Assembly (NCBI RefSeq): GCF_000145275.1
Contig: NC_014393.1
Span: 2,542,001 to 2,606,000, forward strand
DNA length: 64,000 nt
Direction of reading: 5' to 3'
Source of the DNA: Clostridium cellulovorans 743B
Lineage (GTDB): Bacteria; Bacillota; Clostridia; Clostridiales; Clostridiaceae
The notes beneath the pieces were generated by a model. It worked only from the letters and a program-made list of their open reading frames with translations, was not told where the DNA came from and made no database searches. Both the position numbers and the translations under genes were made by a program. This document shows, one piece after another, positions 54,226-61,378 of the stretch (position 1 is the first letter of the stretch; each line of letters starts with the position of its first letter).

Positions 54226-54292
54226 CTATAACTCCTCCGAAATTTTCTTGAGTGATTTCATAATATATATCCTACAATGAAGTAGCTGATGA

Positions 54293-54631
54293 TTAAAAAT
54301 CTATCTCTATATGTTCTGATCCCCTAGCTTTAAGTAATTCTATCAATTCTTCATCCATAAATCCATAATCATCAGGTATATCAAGACATATTATTCTTTT
54401 AGCATAAAGCATATGATTAAATCTATTTTTGATTTTTTGAGAATGCTTTTTCTCCATAACGAATATCATATCTGCCCAACCAATATGTCCTTCTGTAATT
54501 TTAATTCGAGCATTTGTTTCTGTCCCAGCTGATCTTACAGAATATCCATTTAATTTATTGAATATTTTTTCTGCTGTAAGACTTCGCCACTTATTTCTGC
54601 TACATATAAATAATAATTTTATGTTAATCAC
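54293..54631 (-). CDS. Low-molecular-weight tyrosine phosphatase-like protein
   Basis: 112 residues. The P-loop CSRNKWRS (CX5R, residues 10-17) begins LLFICSRN, and IICLDIPDDYGFMD carries the Asp-rich general-acid region. The chain is shorter than classical 150-residue enzymes, as in a known short subfamily. The start is odd: GTG 54631 lies only one base from the nearest GGAG, and the upstream DNA is a decayed ydbC-like gene, so the promoter and start may have been rearranged. Confidence 0.72.
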   Translation of the reverse strand: MINIKLLFICSRNKWRSLTAEKIFNKLNGYSVRSAGTETNARIKITEGHIGWADMIFVMEKKHSQKIKNRFNHMLYAKRIICLDIPDDYGFMDEELIELLKARGSEHIEIDF

Positions 54632-54678
54632 ACTCCAAATAAACTAATTTTGTTACCAACATTTGCTTTTCTACCACT

Positions 54679-54771
54679 CTAACTAATAATGTTAACTTCT
54701 CTTTTCCAACCTTTAGCACCTTCTGATAAAATTCCAAGGTTCTTAATAAGATCAAATTTAATTTCTGCCAA
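54679..54771 (-). pseudogene. ydbC-like (PC4-type ssDNA-binding) gene remnant
   Basis: From TTG 54771 (GAGGAG upstream) the frame reads MAEIKFDLIKNLGILSEGAK then GWKREVNIIS and stops at TAG where the family has Trp (LNLVSW-N). Beyond the stop the frame continues SGRKANV before losing similarity. This matches the start of the YdbC/PC4 family as I recall it. One nonsense change (TGG to TAG) plus later decay explains the sequence. Confidence 0.6.
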
Positions 54772-54791
54772 TATAATCACACTCCTCATCA

Positions 54792-54956
54792 CTAATTTCT
54801 AAATTTATTGCAATTCCATAACTTTAAAACAATTTCTTTTAAGAATAACATTCCAAATATATAATCCAGGTATTGAGTTGCAGAAAGTTCTTCTCTTAAA
54901 ACATCTGCAAAGTCCCATAGATTTGATTTTAAGTGCTATAGTGTCAATTTCTACAT
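54792..54956 (-). pseudogene. Type I restriction methylase (hsdM-like) N-terminal remnant
   Basis: In one frame the minus strand reads LKSNLWDFADVLREELSATQ, then YLDYIFGMLFLK, which matches the N-terminal helical domain of HsdM-type N6-adenine methylases (LWxAADxLR...YxxxxLGLLFLK). The frame from ATG 54956 contains TAG at codon 2 and codon 6, and the match ends after LFLK. No S or R subunit gene remains nearby. Confidence 0.6.
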
Positions 54957-55254
54957 AATATTAAATCTCAAAATAGAAAAAACTTTTTAGTATAGTATAT
55001 TTTATCACAATCTTGTATTTTATTATCCGCCTAAGATAGAGTTTAGTAAAATTATTAAAATCAGAACTATCCGCAACATCATTTTGGATAACATCTATGT
55101 ATTCAATAATTCTTGAAAGTGTTACATTTTGCAAGAGCCTAACATAAGTAAAAGTTGTAAAAAAATACTTCTCATTATTGGCTACTTTTATTATTTTTTT
55201 ATTCTTAATCCTTTAAGAGCTAATTCTCTCAAGCGCATCACCTCATCAAATAAA
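54957..55254. other. Decayed region without an intact gene
   Basis: On the minus strand an open stretch around 55180-55000 reads as protein-like (TTFTYVRLLQNVTLSRIIEY and IDVIQNDVADSSDFNNF) but has no start with a ribosome binding site. It is probably a further remnant of the same lost locus. Confidence 0.4.
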
Positions 55255-55284
55255 AATAAAAAGAACTCTAATTAACTAGAGTTC
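55255..55284 (-). terminator. Terminator of the metallopeptidase-like gene
   Basis: Minus strand: AACTCTA, six-base loop, TAGAGTT, then CTTTTTATTTTTATTTG. Confidence 0.8.
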
Positions 55285-55321
55285 CTAACGTAATAACCTT
55301 CTAATCATTGATTAAACAATT

Positions 55322-56065
55322 CTATAAAAGTCCTTCAATGTATTTTAAATCTTCAATTGTAATTGGATAATTAATACTATCAATATAATTAGCAATTTTA
55401 TCAACAACTTCATCATATGAGGTTGTAAATTTATTTTCTGAGTATTGATTATAAACTGATACATTTCCTAACCATTGAGCGTTAAAATAATTAATATTTT
55501 TCTTGAATTCTTTCACTTCATTACCAAAGGATATTTCAACTTCTGATATTAATTTTTTATTATTAGATTTTAAAATTTTCTCATATTTACTTATTAATTC
55601 ATTGCCCTTCTCAAAATACAACTTTTTCTCCCGCCACATACTGTCAATTTCACCTTTTAGTTTTAATATATCAGGATTTTTATTGTAAAAGTATAGTTTT
55701 GTTTCATAAATTGCATAGTACTCACTTAAAAAAGCAAGAGCATTGTTTATTTTTTCATTCATTGCCTTTTTCAACATATCATAGTTGTCAATAATTACTT
55801 TAACATGAACTAATTCATTATAAATTACTTCATCTAAGTTACCAAAGTCAAACATTGGTATTGTCATTGTCTTATCGTCTGTAGAATAGTTTGCTCCTAA
55901 TTTAGCTTCAACTGTATAATCTACGTACTTTAAGAATTCACCATATTTTCTATCATTTAAGACTATATCTAAATATTTAAAAAACTTAGTTATAATATTA
56001 ACTGCTTCTTCATGGTTAACAGAATCATTAAATTTAAAATTAATATTATTCTTTTCTATAATCAT
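55322..56065 (-). CDS. Hypothetical protein, degenerate metallopeptidase-like
   Basis: 247 residues, no signal peptide. DEVIYNELVHVKVIIDNYD (about 80-98) has the position and spacing of an HExxH zinc motif but with Asn in place of the first His. It is followed about 25 residues on by AFLSEYYAIYETKLYF, like the LWSEYxAxY third-ligand helix of a family of clostridial and phage peptidases. The second half is a Lys/Glu-rich helical region. A catalytically inactive peptidase-like protein is my inference; the gene itself looks intact. Confidence 0.55.
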   Translation of the reverse strand: MIIEKNNINFKFNDSVNHEEAVNIITKFFKYLDIVLNDRKYGEFLKYVDYTVEAKLGANYSTDDKTMTIPMFDFGNLDEVIYNELVHVKVIIDNYDMLKKAMNEKINNALAFLSEYYAIYETKLYFYNKNPDILKLKGEIDSMWREKKLYFEKGNELISKYEKILKSNNKKLISEVEISFGNEVKEFKKNINYFNAQWLGNVSVYNQYSENKFTTSYDEVVDKIANYIDSINYPITIEDLKYIEGLL

Positions 56066-56135
56066 ATTCCAATTTCACACCCCTTTGTAACCTATTTCTC
56101 TAAAAATAAGAAAAATCCTCTATTTTTACATTTTT

Positions 56136-56294
56136 TTAAATACAGATTAAAGCATTTACTCTTATATTACTTAGTAATTTTGCTAAATTCTTTAATTTTC
56201 TGCAAAATAACGAAATATCTCTAGTCAATTCTCTAGCACTTCTAGTACTTTTCACTAATTTCTCGTATTCAAAGCCATCTCTAAATTTTGCCAA
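56136..56294 (-). pseudogene. Orphan 52-codon frame, possible gene remnant
   Basis: Minus strand from TTG 56294: LAKFRDGFEYEKLVKSTRSA then RELTRDISLFCRKLKNLAKL and a short end. Charged, helical and protein-like, but with no ribosome binding site. It is either a small gene with an unusual start or the tail of a lost gene. The surrounding 56066-56492 otherwise holds nothing I can name. Confidence 0.3.
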
Positions 56295-56492
56295 TTATAA
56301 TTAGACAGCCATAACTAGTTTTGAAAATAAATCTACATTTGATTTTATCTTCTTGATATGATAACCCTTCTGAAACATAAAAAAGACAGCCCCCATCATA
56401 ATCAATAGAATTAAATCTATCATTATTCAACGGAAACTGTCCTTATAAAGAACTTTTATTTAATTAAATTGTCTTTAAAGCTAGTAATATAT

Positions 56493-57012
56493 AATAACAA
56501 TAAAGTTTAGTCATTCCCAAAATGCTCCAATCTGTAAAGCCTTGAAATCACTAGCCTCCTTTGTTCTGAATTTTCTTGAATTATAATAAAGTTTGGTCAA
56601 AATATTATTTCTATTCTTTTTCTATTCAAAATTCCATTTAAAAAAATCATAATAAAGTTTGGTCATTTGACGGCCGTCATAAGAATTATGTCATTTTTCT
56701 TGATTCAAGATGTGGCTTGTTTTATATTGTAGAGGCATGAATTGATCTATTCATTTTTCTATTTTATCTTTCTACTTTCTTTCCATAAAGCCTGATCTTA
56801 TAAGGATTAAAGCGAGATAATCTATTTAATTTTCTATATAAAAATCTATTTATTTTTCTATTTTTTACAGCCTGACTCTCAGATGAAGAGGCCGAAAAAT
56901 AAAAAGGCTGTGCAGCGATGAATGTGAAAACATTCATCGGCCACACAACCTTGACTAAACTTTTTTATTTTTAACCAAACTTTTTATGTTTTGACTAAAC
57001 TTTATTGTTATT
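56493..57012. repeat. Six-copy repeat cluster with perfect 21-bp terminal inverted repeats
   Basis: A motif around AATAAAGTTTGGTCA (or AAAGTTTAGTCA) occurs three times on + (56493-56513, 56583-56599, 56649-56665) and three times inverted (from 56952, from 56974, and 56992-57012). The outermost pair is identical over 21 bases in opposite orientation. The core between the arms holds a 12-bp palindrome TGACGGCCGTCA (56668-56679) and the terminator of the next operon. Confidence 0.75.
56905..56955 (-). terminator. Strong terminator of the Fe-S scaffold/GGGtGRT operon
   Basis: Minus strand: AAGGTTGTG..GCCGATGAATGT, loop TTTC, ACATTCATCGC..CACAGCCTT, then TTTATTTTT. A long GC-containing stem, unusually stable for this genome, as expected for a highly transcribed operon. 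Confidence 0.88.
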
Positions 57013-57031
57013 GGACAAGTAAAACAGCCTA

Positions 57032-58030
57032 TTATTTAGCTGCTTCTTCTATAGCAACAGCAACGGCAACTGTAGCACCAACCATTGGGTTGTTACCCAT
57101 ACCGATTAATCCCATCATTTCAACGTGAGCTGGAACTGACGAAGATCCTGCGAATTGAGCATCAGAGTGCATTCTTCCCATAGTATCAGTCATACCGTAA
57201 GAAGCTGGACCTGCTGCCATGTTGTCTGGGTGAAGAGTTCTTCCAGTACCACCACCTGATGCAACTGAGAAGTATTTCTTTCCTTGTTCAACACATTCTT
57301 TTTTGTATGTTCCTGCAACTGGATGTTGGAATCTAGTTGGGTTTGTTGAGTTACCAGTGATTGATACGTCAACACCTTCGTGATGCATTATAGCAACACC
57401 TTCTCTAACATCATCTGAACCGTAACACTTAACTTGTGCTCTTAATCCAGTTGAGTATGGAGTTTCTTTAACTATTTCAAGTTTTCCTGTGTAATAGTCA
57501 AATTTAGTTTGAACATATGTAAAACCATTGATTCTTGAAATGATCATTGCAGCATCTTTTCCAAGACCGTTTAATATAACCTTTAATGGTTCTTTTCTTA
57601 CTTTGTTAGCTTTTTCAGCTATTTTGATAGCACCTTCAGCAGCTGCGAAAGATTCGTGACCAGCTAAGAATGCGAAACATTTAGTTTCTTCTCTTAAAAG
57701 CATAGCGCCTAAATTTCCGTGTCCTATACCAACTTTTCTGTCGTCAGCAACTGAACCAGGGATACAGAATGCTTGTAAGCCTTCGCCTATTGCAGCAGCA
57801 GCATCAGCAGCAACTTTACATTCTTTTTTAATTGCTATAGCAGCACCAACAATGTAAGCCCACATAGCATTTTCGAATGCGATTGGCTGAGTTGATTTAA
57901 CTATATTGTAAACATCTATGCCTTTATCAAGACTTATTTGTCTAGCTTCTTCAAGGCTTGCTATTCCGTATTTTTCTAGTACTGGAGTGATTTGATTAAT
58001 TCTTCTTTCATAACTTTCAAATAAAGCCAT
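57032..58030 (-). CDS. GGGtGRT protein
   Basis: 332 residues. The diagnostic SVASGGGTGRTLHPDNMAAG is at about 255, followed by MGRMHSDAQFAGSSSVPAHV and the Gly/Ala-rich MIGMGNNPMVGATVAVA end. The family is conserved in anaerobic Firmicutes and has no known activity. Codon choice is enriched in frequently used codons compared with neighbours, and the terminator is strong, so high expression is likely. It lies 20 bases downstream of the Fe-S scaffold-like gene; the two genes are usually adjacent in other genomes. Confidence 0.92.
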   Translation of the reverse strand: MALFESYERRINQITPVLEKYGIASLEEARQISLDKGIDVYNIVKSTQPIAFENAMWAYIVGAAIAIKKECKVAADAAAAIGEGLQAFCIPGSVADDRKVGIGHGNLGAMLLREETKCFAFLAGHESFAAAEGAIKIAEKANKVRKEPLKVILNGLGKDAAMIISRINGFTYVQTKFDYYTGKLEIVKETPYSTGLRAQVKCYGSDDVREGVAIMHHEGVDVSITGNSTNPTRFQHPVAGTYKKECVEQGKKYFSVASGGGTGRTLHPDNMAAGPASYGMTDTMGRMHSDAQFAGSSSVPAHVEMMGLIGMGNNPMVGATVAVAVAIEEAAK

Positions 58031-58050
58031 ATTTTTCGACCTCCCTTATA

Positions 58051-58743
58051 TTATTCGTGTCTTGGGTTGATGTACTTAGCAGCATCAGCAAATCTACCAT
58101 AAGAGCTTGTAGCAGCTTCTTTAGCTTCATTTGCATCAGTACCTTTTGTTATAGCGTCCATCATTTTACCTAAGCTTATGAATTCATAACCGATAATTTG
58201 ATCATCAGCATCCAAAGCTAGTCTTGTAACATAGCCTTCAGCCATTTCTAAATATCTTGGTCCCTTGTCTAATGTACCATACATAGTACCAACTTGGCTT
58301 CTTAATCCTTTACCAAGGTCTTCAAGTCCTGCTCCGATAGGTAGTCCACCTTCTGAGAATGCAGTTTGAGTTCTTCCGTAAACGATTTGTAAGAATAATT
58401 CTCTCATAGCTGTGTTTATAGCATCGCATACTAAGTCAGTATTTAATGCTTCTAAAATAGTTTTACCAGGTAATATTTCTGAAGCCATTGCTGCAGAGTG
58501 AGTCATACCTGAACATCCTATTGTTTCAACTAATGCCTCTTGGATTATACCGTCTTTTACGTTTAATGTTAATTTACATGCCCCTTGTTGAGGTGCACAC
58601 CAGCCTATACCGTGAGTTAATCCTGATATGTCTGATACTTCTTTAGCTTGTACCCATTTACCTTCAACTGGAATTGGTGCTGGACCATGATTTGGGCCTT
58701 TTGCTACAGTGCACATGTGTTGTACTTCTGTTGAATAGATCAT
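58051..58743 (-). CDS. Iron-sulfur cluster scaffold-like protein (NifU-N related), partner of GGGtGRT
   Basis: 230 residues. HGIGWCAPQQGACKLTLNVK and ETIGCSGMTHSAAMASEIL (Cys at about 46, 53 and 75) resemble the NifU/IscU N-terminal fold, where cysteines hold a transient Fe-S cluster. The end is KYINPRHE. Current annotation systems call it an Fe-S assembly scaffold. Its cluster chemistry and clients are not known. AGGAGATAATAATATG is the start region. First gene after the structured leader. Confidence 0.82.
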   Translation of the reverse strand: MIYSTEVQHMCTVAKGPNHGPAPIPVEGKWVQAKEVSDISGLTHGIGWCAPQQGACKLTLNVKDGIIQEALVETIGCSGMTHSAAMASEILPGKTILEALNTDLVCDAINTAMRELFLQIVYGRTQTAFSEGGLPIGAGLEDLGKGLRSQVGTMYGTLDKGPRYLEMAEGYVTRLALDADDQIIGYEFISLGKMMDAITKGTDANEAKEAATSSYGRFADAAKYINPRHE

Positions 58744-58789
58744 ATTATTATCTCCTTCCCATTACTTAATATTATAGGAACCCTTAAAG

Positions 58790-58870
58790 GGTTAGAAGCG
58801 AAAGCACATGGTTTTTCAACCTTCGTACTTATCCTGCCCCAGAGGGCAATAATTGTCCCACTGGCATCCA
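58790..58870 (-). ncRNA. Candidate NiCo (czcD-type) metal riboswitch
   Basis: Minus-strand RNA from just after the promoter: GGATGCCAGTGGGACAA, TTGCCCTCTGGGGCAGGATA, AGTACGAAGGTTGAAAAACC, ATGTGCTTTCGCTTC. TGCC-AGTGGG pairs with CCCTCT-GGGGCA, GGTT-GAAA-AACC is a hairpin, and AGTAC faces GTGCT. The GGGACA and GGGGCAGGATAAGTAC blocks are what I remember of the NiCo riboswitch core. An AACCC/GGGTT hairpin follows before the ribosome binding site. A structured leader is clear; the class is a recalled match. Confidence 0.55.
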
Positions 58871-58874
58871 TATA

Positions 58875-58903
58875 ATTATACTACGACACTAGGTTTTAAA
58901 CAA
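58875..58903 (-). promoter_or_regulatory. Predicted sigma-A promoter of the scaffold/GGGtGRT operon
   Basis: Minus strand TTGTTT, 17-base spacer, TATAAT. The predicted start point (about 58868) is the first base of the structured leader. Confidence 0.75.
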
Positions 58904-59002
58904 TATCTTTTTAAATTTTACACCAAAATCAATGGCTTTTAGATTCATGAAAAAACTTAACACCGCTATTATTCTGGAATACATGTTATAATTATGAAAT
59001 GA

Positions 59003-59161
59003 AAATTCGGTAAAGTACAGTCGAATAATAATGGATATGCTACCTATATAGTTCCCAATTCTTTAGATGTTCTTGATAGAATCTATAATGATTATAAATC
59101 AAAGGTTATAAAAATTATGTCAAATTCATGTAATGTTGATAAAATTAATGAATATTTCTAA
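59003..59161 (+). pseudogene. Orphan 52-codon tail fragment, unknown family
   Basis: An open frame KFGKVQSNNNGYATYIVPNS then LDVLDRIYNDYKSKVIKIM and SNSCNVDKINEYF ending at TAA, preceded by an in-frame TGA two codons after an ATG (58994). Composition is protein-like. It ends 27 bases before the truncated IS982 copy, so it may be the end of a gene lost in the same rearrangements. Confidence 0.3.
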
Positions 59162-59188
59162 CCAGAATATATATAAGTTTAGTTTTTA

Positions 59189-59763
59189 ACCCCGTTGTGC
59201 TAGTTAAATACGCTGGTAATACTTACAAATAGAAAAACTCCAGCATATTCGCTAAGCTATCATTAAAAAACACGACTAATCTAATGATAGGAGGCTAACT
59301 CATATACCGGAGTTTAATAAAGATTTTATTGTTGTCACTTATGTTATAATTGATGATTTTTACAAAAAGGTAACTCTACGTCGCAATATTAATAAATCAG
59401 TAATGTCTAATAGCGAAATCATTACTTTACCTTTAATAGATGAACTCGTAACCATTGGCTCTGAAAAAGCTTGGTTTTGTTCTAAAAACTTACGAAATTT
59501 ATTCCCTAATTCTTGTAGTAGAACAAGATTTTATAGAGTAAGAAAATCCTTATTTAGAATCACAGATGCAATCCGTAAGGAATTTATGGAATTTCTTAAC
59601 TATCAATATGATCTAATAAGAATTGCATATAGTATGCCTATTCCTGTGTGTAAATTTGGTAGAACTCACTTTCATAAGTCATTTGACTATGAGCGATGCG
59701 CTTCGAAAAAAGAGACATATTATGGCTTTAAATTACACGCTTTAGTTGCTTTAAATAGGTAGA
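59189..59763 (+). mobile_element. Truncated IS982-family element
   Basis: The left end ACCCCGTTGTGCTAGTTAAA matches the right end of the complete copy at 19911-21067, read inward. The element then runs through a decayed transposase and breaks off after about 575 bases with no right inverted repeat. It is in the opposite orientation to the complete copy. Confidence 0.85.
59308..59763 (+). pseudogene. IS982 transposase fragment
   Basis: The codons PEFNKDFIVVTYVIIDDFY align with the complete transposase but the start is ATA instead of ATG, 27 bases are missing between two GATTTTAT repeats, and further small in-frame losses (around residues 33-38 and at SFKPKAAYG) are visible. The catalytic VDSMPI has become AYSMPI. 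The frame ends after LVALNR, before the second and third catalytic residues. Confidence 0.88.
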
Positions 59764-60080
59764 TAATGCAGTGAGAGGATATAATAGTACTATATTAACT
59801 GTATGGGGAGAAGACTATAACATGAATACTAATTTTGTGTAGGCTGTAGCTAGTATGAAATAATCTAGACAGGAGTATAATTCTGATGGGTTGAATAGGA
59901 AGATACATGTTATAAGTTGAAGTAAGCTATAGATACCTATAGATAAATTATGTTTTTGCATAAAAATTTCTTGCCATAGTTATGGTGAAATATAGATAGA
60001 TTTTATAATAAGTTTAAGATAATATTAAGGTATCTATAGCTTTAAATAATTATATTCTTTTATGCAAAATAAAATATAGT
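59764..60080. repeat. Interleaved inverted repeats, no gene
   Basis: AAGCTATAGATACCT (59924-59938) has its exact complement at 60028-60042. TTTTGCATAAAA (within 59953-59966) has its complement at 60058-60069. The order A-B-A'-B' would give a pseudoknot-like fold if transcribed. No reading frame of note in the rest. Confidence 0.5.
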
Positions 60081-60488
60081 CTAGGCGTATTTCTTAAATA
60101 TTTCTACTGTAACTGTGCCTAGGGCTCCACCATCTAAATTATCTCCAGAATAATCTACCATATAGCCAGTATTAATTGATGACACTTTAAAGGTATTTGT
60201 ACTACTTCCCCATGGACAATCCCAATAAATGTTGCATATTTGTTGACCTTGGTCATCGCAGACATTGAAAGAGCCTTCTGTACCACTAGAAGCGTCCTCT
60301 CTCCCACATGAGGAAATAGAATAAGGAATTTCTTTCTTCACTTGATAATTTTCAAGGGTATTTTTATCAATTTCTGCATCTTTATTATTTGGGGCATAAA
60401 ACTTACCCCAATCTAGTTGAAAATTTTTAAGAACTACATCACAGTTATCTGGTAAAATCGTAATAGTTACCCATTGAGCGTATGCCAT
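60081..60488 (-). CDS. Aegerolysin-family protein
   Basis: 135 residues from ATG 60488 (AGGAG ten bases upstream; an ATG nine bases earlier abuts that site). MAYAQWVTITILP, LDWGKFYAPNNKDAE, ISSCGREDASSGTEG, IYWDCPWGSSTNTF and DYSGDNLDGGALGTVTVE follow the aegerolysin consensus through its whole length. The family binds specific membrane sphingolipids and can act with a partner to make pores; bacterial members include a Clostridium protein found with mosquitocidal toxins. No signal peptide. The neighbour at 60891 is divergent. Confidence 0.95.
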   Translation of the reverse strand: MAYAQWVTITILPDNCDVVLKNFQLDWGKFYAPNNKDAEIDKNTLENYQVKKEIPYSISSCGREDASSGTEGSFNVCDDQGQQICNIYWDCPWGSSTNTFKVSSINTGYMVDYSGDNLDGGALGTVTVEIFKKYA

Positions 60489-60890
60489 ATTTAACATCTC
60501 CTTTTTTATATTTTTGTTGGATGCAATTTATTCTTACTTAGTTATTTTTATATAAATTAAACTACAAACAACTACATGTAATATATTACATTAATAGTTA
60601 AAATATGTAAACAGATAAATGGTAGACTACTGATTAAAAATTTAAGTTAGAACCATAAAAGTATATAATAAATTAATAATTGAAATATAGTATACATGTG
60701 AATATTATTGGGTTTAAAACTGTTGCCTTTGCAATAAATAGTAACTCAATGTAGAAGTGTCTGTTGAGTTACTAATGAAACAATCTATAATGTTAAATAT
60801 AAATTTATATATTTTTTTATATATTTTTTTGCACCTGAAGGCTACTTTTTCATATCATATATAGTAATTATTGTTTATGTGGAGTTGAAA
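60489..60890. promoter_or_regulatory. Divergent regulatory region of the aegerolysin locus
   Basis: 400 bases with a perfect 16-bp palindrome ATGTAATATATTACAT (60576-60591) on the aegerolysin side and a hairpin AGTAACTCAA / TTGAGTTACT (60740-60773) on the other. No open frame. The palindrome is placed for a repressor or activator site; no clear sigma-A promoter could be fixed. Confidence 0.45.
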
Positions 60891-61316
60891 ATGAATAACT
60901 GTAGTTTTAATCTTAATAATTGTAATGAAGAAACAGAGGAGACACTTGGTTATGTGGTTTCAAGCAACAATAAAAGTTTTATACATGTAGGAAAATCAAG
61001 TAAATATGATGGGTGTTTTGAAAAAGGATTGTTAGTTCCCGGAGCTCCACTTATTGTAAACAAAAAAGAGTATGTTCCAGATACCATTCCAGGCATTGAA
61101 ACAATTACTCTTGAGTGCAATAATGATCCAGTCACTAAATATTCGATTATTGTAAAAGGAGCAAATCCTTATGAAAAGAAAGGTATAAAACTACTCTTTA
61201 CAGATTGTAATGATGAAGTTTATATTTTAAGAATATACTCTAGAATTAATAAGGAACATATATTTAACTATCAGAGTTCTGCAGGATATATAAAAAAAAT
61301 TTCGTGGTATTCTTAA
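60891..61316 (+). CDS. Hypothetical protein next to aegerolysin
   Basis: 141 residues from ATG 60891 (GGAG seven bases upstream; GTG 60879 has no site). Begins MNNCSFNLNNCNEETEETLG; the rest is predicted to be all-beta (SFIHVGKSSKYDGCFEKGLL, IETITLECNNDPVTKYSIIV, VYILRIYSRINKEHIF). No signal peptide. I do not recognise the family. Size, beta character and divergent placement suggest a functional partner or antagonist of the aegerolysin, but this is inference. Confidence 0.7.
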   Translation: MNNCSFNLNNCNEETEETLGYVVSSNNKSFIHVGKSSKYDGCFEKGLLVPGAPLIVNKKEYVPDTIPGIETITLECNNDPVTKYSIIVKGANPYEKKGIKLLFTDCNDEVYILRIYSRINKEHIFNYQSSAGYIKKISWYS

Positions 61317-61339
61317 AAACTGGAATCTAATATTATCCT

Positions 61340-61365
61340 GGTACTGTACTAAAAAATACAGTACC
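61340..61365. terminator. Hairpin between convergent genes
   Basis: GGTACTGTA, eight-base A-rich loop, TACAGTACC. No long T-run on either side, so termination efficiency is uncertain. Confidence 0.5.
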
Positions 61366-61378
61366 ACCATAATCATTT

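Noticed and set aside
56764..56946. 60-codon frame on -
   Set aside because: It is built from the terminator of the scaffold/GGGtGRT operon and the AT-rich core of the repeat cluster; no ribosome binding site.
56493..57012. CRISPR array as explanation of the short repeats
   Set aside because: The copies are in both orientations with unequal spacing and there are no cas genes; not a CRISPR.
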